This document shows positions 27,663 through 34,745 of a DNA stretch of 64,000 bases, in pieces (the stretch's first letter is position 1; each line of letters starts with the position of its first letter). A program made the translations under genes and the position numbers. The notes beneath the pieces are model-generated. The model was given only the letters and a program-made list of their open reading frames with translations. It was not told the DNA's origin and did no database searches. Source of the stretch: Akkermansia muciniphila (GTDB lineage Bacteria; Verrucomicrobiota; Verrucomicrobiia; Limisphaerales; UBA9464); the NCBI GenBank assembly GCA_945898055.1, contig CAMDGV010000007.1:37761-101760 (forward strand), read 5' to 3'.

Positions 27663-28418
27663 ATGAGAAGCGCAACTGAGTTAGCGAAAATGAGGGCTGC
27701 CTGTCGTATGGCGACCCAAGTTTTGCGGGAGGCAGCCAAAAGCGCCGAACCCGGCATGACCACTTCGCAATTAGATGCGGTCATTGGTCGAAAAATTAGT
27801 TTCCTCGGGGGAGTGAGTGCCTTTTTAGGGTATCGGGGCTTTCCAGGGTTTAGTTGTCTTTCGGTCAACGAGGAAGTGATTCATGGGATAGGTAGTAAGC
27901 GCCGTTTAGAGTTTGGAGATTTGCTCAAGATCGACATTGGGGTGCGTTATCTCGGATATATCGGGGATACAGCAATCACAGTGTCGGTGGGTGGTTGTTC
28001 TTTATTAGCTCAAAAGATGATGAATGCGACGGTGGATGCTCTTTATAAGGGAATATCTGCGGCCAGAGGAGGGGAGAGTGTTCAATCTGTAGGAAGGGCA
28101 GTCTCTAAGCGCGTTCACGCGGATGGATTTGGAGTGGTCAGAGAATTCTGTGGTCACGGAGTTGGGAAATCGCTACACGAAGACCCGCAGATTCCGAATT
28201 ACCCGGATCCTAAAGACCGGTCTCGGTTTAAGGTGGGTATGACGGTAGCCATCGAACCGATGGTGACCATGGGTGGAGCAGCGGTGGAAGTTTTGGAAGA
28301 TGGTTGGACGGTGGTAACCCGCGACCGAAAGTTGTCGGCGCATTTTGAGCATACAATTTTAATTACTGATTCGGAACCAGAAATCCTTACACGGGATGAA
28401 GATGAACCGCTCTATTGA
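27663..28418 (+). CDS. map: methionine aminopeptidase, type I
   Basis: 251 aa from the ATG at 27663; the frame opens earlier at a TTG (27591), but the extra 24 residues are unlike the family. Metal ligands are in place: D in LKIDIGVRYLGYIGDTAITV (both aspartates), H in CGHGVGKSLHEDPQIPNY, E in VAIEPMVTMG and E in SAHFEHTILIT. Removes N-terminal methionine after deformylation. adk, which often separates secY and map, is absent, and infA does not follow it. Confidence 0.94.
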   Translation: MRSATELAKMRAACRMATQVLREAAKSAEPGMTTSQLDAVIGRKISFLGGVSAFLGYRGFPGFSCLSVNEEVIHGIGSKRRLEFGDLLKIDIGVRYLGYIGDTAITVSVGGCSLLAQKMMNATVDALYKGISAARGGESVQSVGRAVSKRVHADGFGVVREFCGHGVGKSLHEDPQIPNYPDPKDRSRFKVGMTVAIEPMVTMGGAAVEVLEDGWTVVTRDRKLSAHFEHTILITDSEPEILTRDEDEPLY

Positions 28419-28439
28419 GAGCGGTCGGCTATTTCAACA

Positions 28440-28553
28440 ATGAAAGTAAGAGCGTCAGTCAAAAAGCTTTGTGAGAACTGCAAGATGGTAAAGCGCAAGG
28501 GCGTGATCCGAGTGATCTGCGTCAACGCACGCCATAAGCAACGGCAGGGCTGA
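28440..28553 (+). CDS. rpmJ: 50S ribosomal protein L36
   Basis: 37 codons, [20 protein letters not shown] then [17 protein letters not shown]. The zinc ligands C11, C14, C27 and H32 are all present, so it is the zinc-binding form. It lies 21 bases after map and 19 before rpsM, its standard position in the alpha operon. Confidence 0.97.
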   Translation: MKVRASVKKLCENCKMVKRKGVIRVICVNARHKQRQG

Positions 28554-28572
28554 AACGTTAAATTTAACTAAT

Positions 28573-28965
28573 ATGCCACGAATTCTTGGGGTAGATATCC
28601 CAGCAGACAAGAGGATCGACATTTCGCTCCGGTATTTGTACGGGATCGGACCAACTAATGCGCTTGAGATTCTCAAGAGAGCTGCGATTGATCCTTCAAT
28701 CCGTGCTAAGGCTCTAAATGAGTCTCAACTGTCTCAGATCGTGAATGCGATTCAAGACGGTAAATATGTGATTGAAGGTGATCTTCGACGGGAACTTGGG
28801 ATGAACTTAAAGCGCCTTCAGGCGATTAAGAGCTACCGAGGGCAACGACATCTGCGCAGTCTTCCTGTTCGTGGACAGCGCACCCAGACAAACTCCAGAA
28901 CCCGCAAAGGCCCCCGAAAGACAGTCGGTGTGCAGCGTAATCCGACGGCCAAAGCCGCTAAGTAA
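28573..28965 (+). CDS. rpsM: 30S ribosomal protein S13
   Basis: 130 aa: ARILGVDIPADKRIDISLRYLYGIG-type start (MPRILGVDIPADKRIDISLR), LRRELGMNLKRLQAIKSYRGQRHLRSLPVRGQRTQTNSRTRKG near the end, the C-terminal tail that contacts P-site tRNA. Confidence 0.98.
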   Translation: MPRILGVDIPADKRIDISLRYLYGIGPTNALEILKRAAIDPSIRAKALNESQLSQIVNAIQDGKYVIEGDLRRELGMNLKRLQAIKSYRGQRHLRSLPVRGQRTQTNSRTRKGPRKTVGVQRNPTAKAAK

Positions 28966-28982
28966 TTTTAATCTGATATATT

Positions 28983-29567
28983 ATGGCAGAAGAGACGAAG
29001 GTAAAGAAAGTATCCGCTGCGGCGGACGAGAAGGGCTCTCAGAAGGCGTCAGCCGAAGGGAAGCTCTCAAAAGCGGCAGCAAAGGCACCCGGGGTTGCTC
29101 CGGTTCCGACTCCGGCGCAGGTCACCGGCCCCGTCGCCGCGTCGGCTGCTCCGTCAGCGGCGGACCTTTTGGGTGATGATCCCAATGCTAAGAAGATCAT
29201 TCGTGCCAAGGGTGCTAAGAATGTTTCTGTCGGCATTGCACACGTCTCAGCCACCTTTAACAATACCCAAGTGACCATCACTGATATGCAGGGCAACTTG
29301 ATTGGATGGAGCACTGCGGGTCGAGTTGGTTTTAAGGGATCTAGGAAGAGCACAGCTTTCGCAGCTCAACAGGCAGCTCAAGATGCGGCTCGTCAGGCCA
29401 TGTCTCATGGGATGCGGGAGATCGAAGTCAGAGTTAGCGGGCCAGGGTCCGGGCGTGAGTCTGCAATCCGAGCCCTTCAGGCGATTGGTTTGGAGATCAG
29501 TGCAATCAAGGACGTGACCCCCACGCCCCACAATGGCTGCAGGCCCCGCAAGAAACGCCGAGTTTAA
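28983..29567 (+). CDS. rpsK: 30S ribosomal protein S11 with long N-terminal extension
   Basis: 194 aa compared with about 129 in most bacteria. Residues ~75-194 are a normal S11: [61 protein letters not shown] and the C-terminal [18 protein letters not shown]. The first ~70 residues are a low-complexity Lys/Glu then Ala/Pro-rich segment ([40 protein letters not shown]), probably disordered. The ATG at 28983 is the only good start ahead of it, and the extension keeps the codon usage of its neighbours, so it is likely translated. Confidence 0.96.
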   Translation: MAEETKVKKVSAAADEKGSQKASAEGKLSKAAAKAPGVAPVPTPAQVTGPVAASAAPSAADLLGDDPNAKKIIRAKGAKNVSVGIAHVSATFNNTQVTITDMQGNLIGWSTAGRVGFKGSRKSTAFAAQQAAQDAARQAMSHGMREIEVRVSGPGSGRESAIRALQAIGLEISAIKDVTPTPHNGCRPRKKRRV

Positions 29568-29591
29568 TCTCAATCTTTTTTATTTTCTAAA

Positions 29592-30200
29592 ATGTCTCGC
29601 TATACAGGTCCTCGCGTACGGATTAGCCGCCGTCTCGGCGTTCCGGTTTTCGGTCCGTCAAAATATATCGAACGCCGTCCGTATCCCCCAGGTGCGCATG
29701 GTCCAAAGTCTCGCCGCAAGCATACTGATTATGCTGTTGGTTTGATGGAGAAACAGAAGTTGCGTTTCTTCTATGGGCTCCAAGAGCGGCAGTTCCGGAA
29801 TGTCTATGAACGCGCTCTTCGTATGCGTGGTGTCACCGGTGAAAAGATGCTTCAGATTCTGGAGGCTCGTCTCGACAATATGGTCTATCAGGCTGGTTTC
29901 GCTCTGACCCGGCCCGCCGCCCGTCAATTAGTGGCCCACGGTCATGTTCGGGTGAATGGGCGTAAAGTCAGTGTGCCTAGTTTTTTTGTGAAGGTGAACG
30001 ATGTGGTTCAAGTGAAGAACCATGTGACCTCCAAGACCATCATCCAGAAAGGTCTGGAGAGTTCAACCAGTCGTTCTGTGCCTGATTGGATTCGCCTGAA
30101 TCGCGAGGAGTTGAGTGCTGTTCTCTTGCGGGTACCTTCCCGTGATGAGATCCAACCGATCGCCAATGAGCAGGCAATTGTTGAGTTTTATTCCCGCTAA
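29592..30200 (+). CDS. rpsD: 30S ribosomal protein S4
   Basis: 202 aa: MSRYTGPRVRISRRLGV start, YGLQERQFRNVYERALRMRG, and the S4 RNA-binding domain LDNMVYQAGFALTRPAARQLVAHGHVRVNGRKV. The zinc cysteines found in some S4 are absent (C-minus form). In E. coli S4 is the alpha-operon repressor. Confidence 0.98.
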   Translation: MSRYTGPRVRISRRLGVPVFGPSKYIERRPYPPGAHGPKSRRKHTDYAVGLMEKQKLRFFYGLQERQFRNVYERALRMRGVTGEKMLQILEARLDNMVYQAGFALTRPAARQLVAHGHVRVNGRKVSVPSFFVKVNDVVQVKNHVTSKTIIQKGLESSTSRSVPDWIRLNREELSAVLLRVPSRDEIQPIANEQAIVEFYSR

Positions 30201-30238
30201 TAGTCGGCCTAGTAGGTTCAAAAAACAATTATATGGAG

Positions 30239-30268
30239 ACTAGCTGGCGGGAGCTTTGCTAAGCTAGT
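30239..30268 (+). promoter_or_regulatory. nested hairpin in the rpsD-rpoA gap
   Basis: ACTAGCT (30239-30245) pairs with AGCTAGT (30262-30268); inside, AGC and GCT can pair around a TTT loop, giving a nested stem. It occupies the 97-bp gap before rpoA and is followed by a weak T-containing stretch. It could be an attenuator or processing site that sets rpoA-rplQ levels apart from the upstream ribosomal genes. Confidence 0.45.
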
Positions 30269-30297
30269 TTCAGTTTAAAATTGCAGAAGTTAAAAAT

Positions 30298-31308
30298 ATG
30301 CCAGCAAGATTAGGACGTTTTGAAATGCCGAAGCGTTTGGTCAAAGAGGACCAAACGGCGACTGACACTTTTGCTCGCTTTGTCGCAGAGCCGTTTGAAA
30401 CTGGGTACGGTCACACCATTGGGAATTCTCTGCGGCGAGTTCTGTTATCTTCGCTGGAGGGTGCTGCGATTACCTCTGTGAAGATCGACGGAGCAATGCA
30501 TGAGTTTTCAACGGTTGACGGAGTAGTTGAAGATGTGACGGATATCGTACTGAACCTGAAAAAGATCAAGTTCAAGTGCCACAGTCGAGAACCGCAAGTG
30601 TTGCTTCTTTCAGTGAGCAAGGAGGGCGCGATCACTGCTGGGGACATTCAGCTAAATCAAAACGTGGAGTTGGTTAACCCCACTCAGTTGATTTGTACTT
30701 TAGACCGGAAGAAAAAGCTGGAGATGGAGTTTGAGATCAAGGTCGGGCGTGGTTTTTGTCCTGGTGACGAGAACAAGAAGTCCGATCAAGCCATTGGGGT
30801 GATCGCCATTGATTCACTTTTTTCGCCTGTTTCTCGAGTTCGATATAGTGTTGAGGCTGCCCGCGTTGGGCAGCGAACCGATTATGATAAGTTGAATTTG
30901 GAGGTTTGGACTGACGGGCGTTTGTCTCCTGACGATGCCCTGACCCAAGCTTCGGCGATTCTTCAGCATCATTTGGATGTCTTTGTCGGCTACGACAAGA
31001 ACGCTATTGAGTTTGAGGAAGAAATTAAACCTCAGGACGACGAGAAGTCGAAGCTCAAGAAACTGCTCAATATGAGCGTGAATGAGATTGAACTAAGCGT
31101 CCGTGCTGCGAATTGTCTCAACAATGCCAACATCACTAGTGTGGGTCAGTTGGCGATGAAGACAGAGCAGGAGATGTTGAAATACCGAAATTTTGGCAAG
31201 AAGTCATTGAACGAGATTAAGGAGAAACTCTCTGGTCTTGGTTTGGCTTTGGGTATGAATATTGATCCGGTGCTTTTGGAAGCGCCGGTGGACAACAAGA
31301 AAATCTAA
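30298..31308 (+). CDS. rpoA: RNA polymerase alpha subunit
   Basis: 336 aa. N-terminal dimerisation domain: RFVAEPFETGYGHTIGNSLRRVLLSSLEGAAITSVKIDG and the VDGVVEDVTDIVLNLKKI region; C-terminal domain with LSVRAANCLNNANITSVGQL and the helix RNFGKKSLNEIKEKL, the part that contacts UP elements and activators. Starts MPARLGRFEMPKR, about ten residues longer than usual; the second methionine (30325) is an alternative start. Confidence 0.97.
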   Translation: MPARLGRFEMPKRLVKEDQTATDTFARFVAEPFETGYGHTIGNSLRRVLLSSLEGAAITSVKIDGAMHEFSTVDGVVEDVTDIVLNLKKIKFKCHSREPQVLLLSVSKEGAITAGDIQLNQNVELVNPTQLICTLDRKKKLEMEFEIKVGRGFCPGDENKKSDQAIGVIAIDSLFSPVSRVRYSVEAARVGQRTDYDKLNLEVWTDGRLSPDDALTQASAILQHHLDVFVGYDKNAIEFEEEIKPQDDEKSKLKKLLNMSVNEIELSVRAANCLNNANITSVGQLAMKTEQEMLKYRNFGKKSLNEIKEKLSGLGLALGMNIDPVLLEAPVDNKKI

Positions 31309-31318
31309 GGATAAGACT

Positions 31319-31858
31319 ATGCGCCATCTTAAGCGCAATAAAAAGCTAGGCCGTAAAGGGGACCATCGTAACGCCATGTTGGCGAACTTGGTTGGATCTC
31401 TCATTAAACACAAACGAGTACAAACGACCCTCGCTAAGGCGAAGGCGGCACGACCGGTTGCTGAGAAGTTGCTGAGTTTGGGCAAGCGTGCGAACGCGGC
31501 CTCAGCGATTGCTGCGTCAAGCGTGGATGACAAGGCGAAGGCCTTGGCAATCGCCGAGAACGTGCATTGCAGACGTCTTGTTGCTGCCCGTCTGCGTCAG
31601 CAGGCTCGTAGCCTCTTCAAGGGCACTCCGACTGTGAAGGGCAAGGATCTCCGCATCGCTTGGAAAGAGGAACATGATGTGGTTCATATTTTGTGCGATT
31701 CAATTGCGCCCGCCTTTAAGGAACGTTCGGGTGGTTACACTCGAATCCTCCGTTTAGGACAACGGCAGGGTGACGCTGGCCAAGTGGCTATTCTCGAATG
31801 GGTTGACTTCGTTGCCACTGATTCCAAGGAAGCTGCAGCGGTTGAGTCCTCGAAGTAG
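31319..31858 (+). CDS. rplQ: 50S ribosomal protein L17, enlarged
   Basis: 179 aa, against 120-130 in E. coli and Bacillus. The ends are normal (MRHLKRNKKLGRKGDHRNAM and GGYTRILRLGQRQGDAGQVA). The extra ~40 residues are internal, roughly residues 65-120 (SSVDDKAKALAIAENVHC..., GTPTVKGKDLRIAWKEEHD), plus a short Ala/Ser-rich tail. The in-frame ATG at 31319 overlaps no other gene. Last gene of the array, 17 bases before a strong terminator. Confidence 0.96.
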   Translation: MRHLKRNKKLGRKGDHRNAMLANLVGSLIKHKRVQTTLAKAKAARPVAEKLLSLGKRANAASAIAASSVDDKAKALAIAENVHCRRLVAARLRQQARSLFKGTPTVKGKDLRIAWKEEHDVVHILCDSIAPAFKERSGGYTRILRLGQRQGDAGQVAILEWVDFVATDSKEAAAVESSK

Positions 31859-31875
31859 AGGATGTTTATCGAAGG

Positions 31876-31904
31876 GGCCCGCCGGATTCCGGCGGGCCTT
31901 TTTT
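31876..31904 (+). terminator. intrinsic terminator after rplQ
   Basis: Perfect 10-bp GC-rich stem GGCCCGCCGG / CCGGCGGGCC (31876-31885 and 31889-31898) with a three-base loop, followed directly by six T residues. It ends the ribosomal-protein array and separates it from the Bat operon. Confidence 0.96.
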
Positions 31905-31963
31905 GTGTGCTTGGTTGGATGGGTTAAAGACCCAGAGGCCCCTAAGTCGAAGGAAGTGGGGGA

Positions 31964-33166
31964 ATGGGGGATTCTGTTTGGCGGAAACAGCTCTTCGGAC
32001 TGAGGGAATCAAGTAATGGGATGACCACAAAGAATAACGGAAGATCGAGGGCGATAGGAGGATTGCGCTGGGTTGTTGAATTAGCCCAGCGCTTGGTTAA
32101 TTTTTTTGTGGGATTAGTTGGGGGTCGCGAGAGGGAAGAGGTGCATCAGTCGGGCGCGGCGGGTTCGCCGATTCGGGATGATTCCGAGACGGTTGGAATT
32201 CCGCCGGAGTTGATGAAGCGGATTCGGCAGATTGAGGTCCGTACTCGCCGTTTGGTAAGCGACAGTTTTGCGGGCCAATATCATTCCGCATTTAAGGGGC
32301 AGGGAATGGATTTTGACGAGGTACGAGAGTATCAACCGGGGGATGACGTTCGTTCAATTGATTGGAACGTGACAGCTCGAATGAATCATCCGTTTGTGAA
32401 GACCTTTAGGGAAGAGCGAGAGCTGACCGTGATCTTGATGGTGGACCTGAGTGGGTCAGGTCGCTTCGGTTCTGGGGAAATGTCTAAGCGGGAGTTGATG
32501 GCTGAGGTGGCGGCGGTTCTGGCTTTTTCGGCTATCCGGAACCAAGACAAAGTAGGGCTCTTGCTCTTTTCCGAGATCGTCGAGAGATATGTGCCCCCAG
32601 CGAAGGGGCGTCGACATGTTTTGCGAGTGGTTAGGGATGTCCTTTTTCATCGCCCTCTTCATTCGGGCACCAACACCAATGGAGCTTTGGAGTTCATTCG
32701 GAGGGTGTTGCCGAATCGTGCAGTCGTAGTAATGCTGTCTGATTTTCTTGGGGAGAGTCGACCTAATCGGGCGCTCATTGAGAGCCATCTTCGTCGAAAG
32801 GTACTTCAGTCAGAGACATTGGGGCGCCTTTCGGAGAGTTCATTGAATCAAGTGGGGCGGCGACATGATTTAATTGGGATTCAGGTGATTGATCCACGCG
32901 AGATGGAGTTACCAGAGGTGGGGAGGTTACTTCTCCAGGATGCTGAGACGGGAGAAGTGGTAGAGATTAATACTGGAGATAGACGTCGACTGATGGCTTT
33001 CTCGGCCCGCCAAGCCAAGGCTCAAGAGGAACTGGATCGTTTATTCCGTGGGTGTCGAGTGGACCATTTGAGGATTGTTTTGCCGAAGTTTGGCGAGAGT
33101 AAAGATGGTTTTCTGCTCCAGCTAGCTAGCTTTTTTGAGGCACGCCAAAAGAGGAGGGGCCGATGA
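31964..33166 (+). CDS. DUF58 protein of the Bat operon
   Basis: 400 aa (an ATG at 32021 would give a shorter 381-aa form). The DUF58 signature is FDEVREYQPGDDVRSIDWNVTARMNHPFVKTFREERE, followed by a von Willebrand-like fold with VILMVDLSGSGRFGSG. Family knowledge: DUF58 proteins sit beside MoxR ATPases and VWA proteins in loci for metalloprotein or complex assembly and stress tolerance. No MoxR gene is seen upstream; the ribosomal terminator is there instead. Overlaps the next gene by 4 bases. Confidence 0.93.
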   Translation: MGDSVWRKQLFGLRESSNGMTTKNNGRSRAIGGLRWVVELAQRLVNFFVGLVGGREREEVHQSGAAGSPIRDDSETVGIPPELMKRIRQIEVRTRRLVSDSFAGQYHSAFKGQGMDFDEVREYQPGDDVRSIDWNVTARMNHPFVKTFREERELTVILMVDLSGSGRFGSGEMSKRELMAEVAAVLAFSAIRNQDKVGLLLFSEIVERYVPPAKGRRHVLRVVRDVLFHRPLHSGTNTNGALEFIRRVLPNRAVVVMLSDFLGESRPNRALIESHLRRKVLQSETLGRLSESSLNQVGRRHDLIGIQVIDPREMELPEVGRLLLQDAETGEVVEINTGDRRRLMAFSARQAKAQEELDRLFRGCRVDHLRIVLPKFGESKDGFLLQLASFFEARQKRRGR

Positions 33167-33747
33167 GGGACTTGGGCTTTGGTGGACTGATTTTGTTGAT
33201 TTTTAGTCTCTTGGGCACAGTGCCCATCGACGTTCGAGCCGGAGATGGACTCAAGGAAATCCGGGGGCCGATTGATTTGTCATGGATATCGCCTTGGGTG
33301 GGGCGAGGGCTTTTAGTGGGCATCCCCCTCTTAATTTTGGCTGCAGCTTGGTTGCATCGACGTCGGAAGCGGGCTTTGGTGACGCGAGAATTGAAAGAAT
33401 CGGCGGTGAGTCGCGCAAGGAGGCGACTTGCTGAGGCATTGGGTTGTATTGGGGAACCAGATCCATTTTGCACACGGCTTTCGGAGATTATTCGTGTCTA
33501 TTTGGAGGAGCGGTTTGGTTTACAAGCGCCTGATCAGACAACCGAAGAGTTTCTTGAGGGATTAAAGGTCAGTAGCGCCTTAGATTTACGACATAAGCAA
33601 CTACTGGAGGAGTTTTTGACCCAGTGTGACTGGGTGAAATTTGCAAAGGGAAACCCTGAGAAAGATGAATTGGGGCGTTTGCATCAGGTGGCGGCTACCT
33701 TGGTAGATGAGACCGGAGAAGGGGCAAGAGGAGGGCGGCTAAAGTGA
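33163..33747 (+). CDS. DUF4381-like membrane protein of the Bat operon
   Basis: 194 aa. Signal-like N-terminus (GLILLIFSLLGTVPIDVRAG), short exported segment, then one membrane helix (GLLVGIPLLILAAAWL) and a basic cytoplasmic domain with RARRRLAEALG and FCTRLSEIIRVYLEERFGLQAPDQTTEEFL, characteristic of the DUF4381 proteins found between DUF58 and VWA genes. Function unknown. Overlaps genes on both sides by 4 bases. Confidence 0.82.
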   Translation: MRDLGFGGLILLIFSLLGTVPIDVRAGDGLKEIRGPIDLSWISPWVGRGLLVGIPLLILAAAWLHRRRKRALVTRELKESAVSRARRRLAEALGCIGEPDPFCTRLSEIIRVYLEERFGLQAPDQTTEEFLEGLKVSSALDLRHKQLLEEFLTQCDWVKFAKGNPEKDELGRLHQVAATLVDETGEGARGGRLK

Positions 33748-34742
33748 TTCATTTTGGTTCACCTTGGTGGCTGGTGGGACTGCTTTTCCTTCCCTTTTTA
33801 GCTCTTTATCGAAGGAGATCGTACAGGTCGCCGGTTTTTGTTTATTCGAGTCTGAGTTTGGTTAAGGGAGTTTTGCAAATGAACCGCTCCTTAGCAGAGC
33901 GCGTCCTGATCGGTTTGCGTTGGATGTCGGTGGTGCTTTGTTTGATTGGAATGTCGCGCCCTCAACTTCCGGAGGGGAGAGAACCGAGACGCGCCAGCGG
34001 TATCGACATTGTGATTGCACTCGATCTCTCCGTTTCGATGTTGAGCGAGGATTTCGAATTGAAAGGAGAGAGAGTGAACCGATTGACCGTGGCGAAGGAT
34101 ACCTTGAAGACCTTTATTGAGAATCGGTCGAACGATCGGATTGGGTTAACGGTTTTTTCGACAGGAGCCTACATCGCGGCACCGCCCACTTTAGATCATG
34201 ATTTTCTGCGGCGTCATTTGGATCGTCTTGAGGTTTTGGGGGAGCAAGGGACCGCGATTGGAGCTGGTTTAAGTGCAGCCGTTAACCGTTTGAGAGAGTT
34301 GAAGTCGAAGAGTCGGATTGTGCTTTTGATCACTGATGGGCAAAACAATGCTGGTTCGGTGCCACCCTTGACAGCGGCAGAGGCAGCTCAAGCGTTGGCG
34401 GTGAAGGTGTATACCATTGGGGTGGGTATTCGTGGGACGGCGCCGATGCCAGTGGGAGTGGATGCTTATGGGCGGAAGGTCTATCGAGAGATCCCGGTGG
34501 ATATTGATGAAGAGACTTTGACGCAAATTGCCCTACGAACAGGGGGGCGATATTTCAGGGCGGACAGCACCAAGACATTACGCTCTATTTATGAGGAAAT
34601 AGACCGTCTAGAGAAGACAGAGATGGAGATGAGCAAGCATGCGCTGTACACTGAGCTGATGGCGTGGTTTGTTTTTCCGGGAGTCGTGATATTTCTTTTG
34701 GAGTTGATTTTAGGACATACTGTTTGGAGACGTTTGCCTTGA
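33744..34742 (+). CDS. batA: BatA-type VWA protein
   Basis: 332 aa. Two N-terminal helices (WLVGLLFLPFLALYRRRSYR and VLIGLRWMSVVLCLIGM) hold the VWA domain at the membrane; the MIDAS is DLSVSM, with later conserved T and TDGQNN; a C-terminal helix (WFVFPGVVIFLLELILG) anchors the end. BatA proteins occur in Bacteroides aerotolerance loci; their metal-ion-dependent adhesion site binds Mg2+ and mediates protein contacts. The gene precedes BatB by 3 bases. Confidence 0.92.
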   Translation: MIHFGSPWWLVGLLFLPFLALYRRRSYRSPVFVYSSLSLVKGVLQMNRSLAERVLIGLRWMSVVLCLIGMSRPQLPEGREPRRASGIDIVIALDLSVSMLSEDFELKGERVNRLTVAKDTLKTFIENRSNDRIGLTVFSTGAYIAAPPTLDHDFLRRHLDRLEVLGEQGTAIGAGLSAAVNRLRELKSKSRIVLLITDGQNNAGSVPPLTAAEAAQALAVKVYTIGVGIRGTAPMPVGVDAYGRKVYREIPVDIDEETLTQIALRTGGRYFRADSTKTLRSIYEEIDRLEKTEMEMSKHALYTELMAWFVFPGVVIFLLELILGHTVWRRLP

Positions 34743-34745
34743 GCT

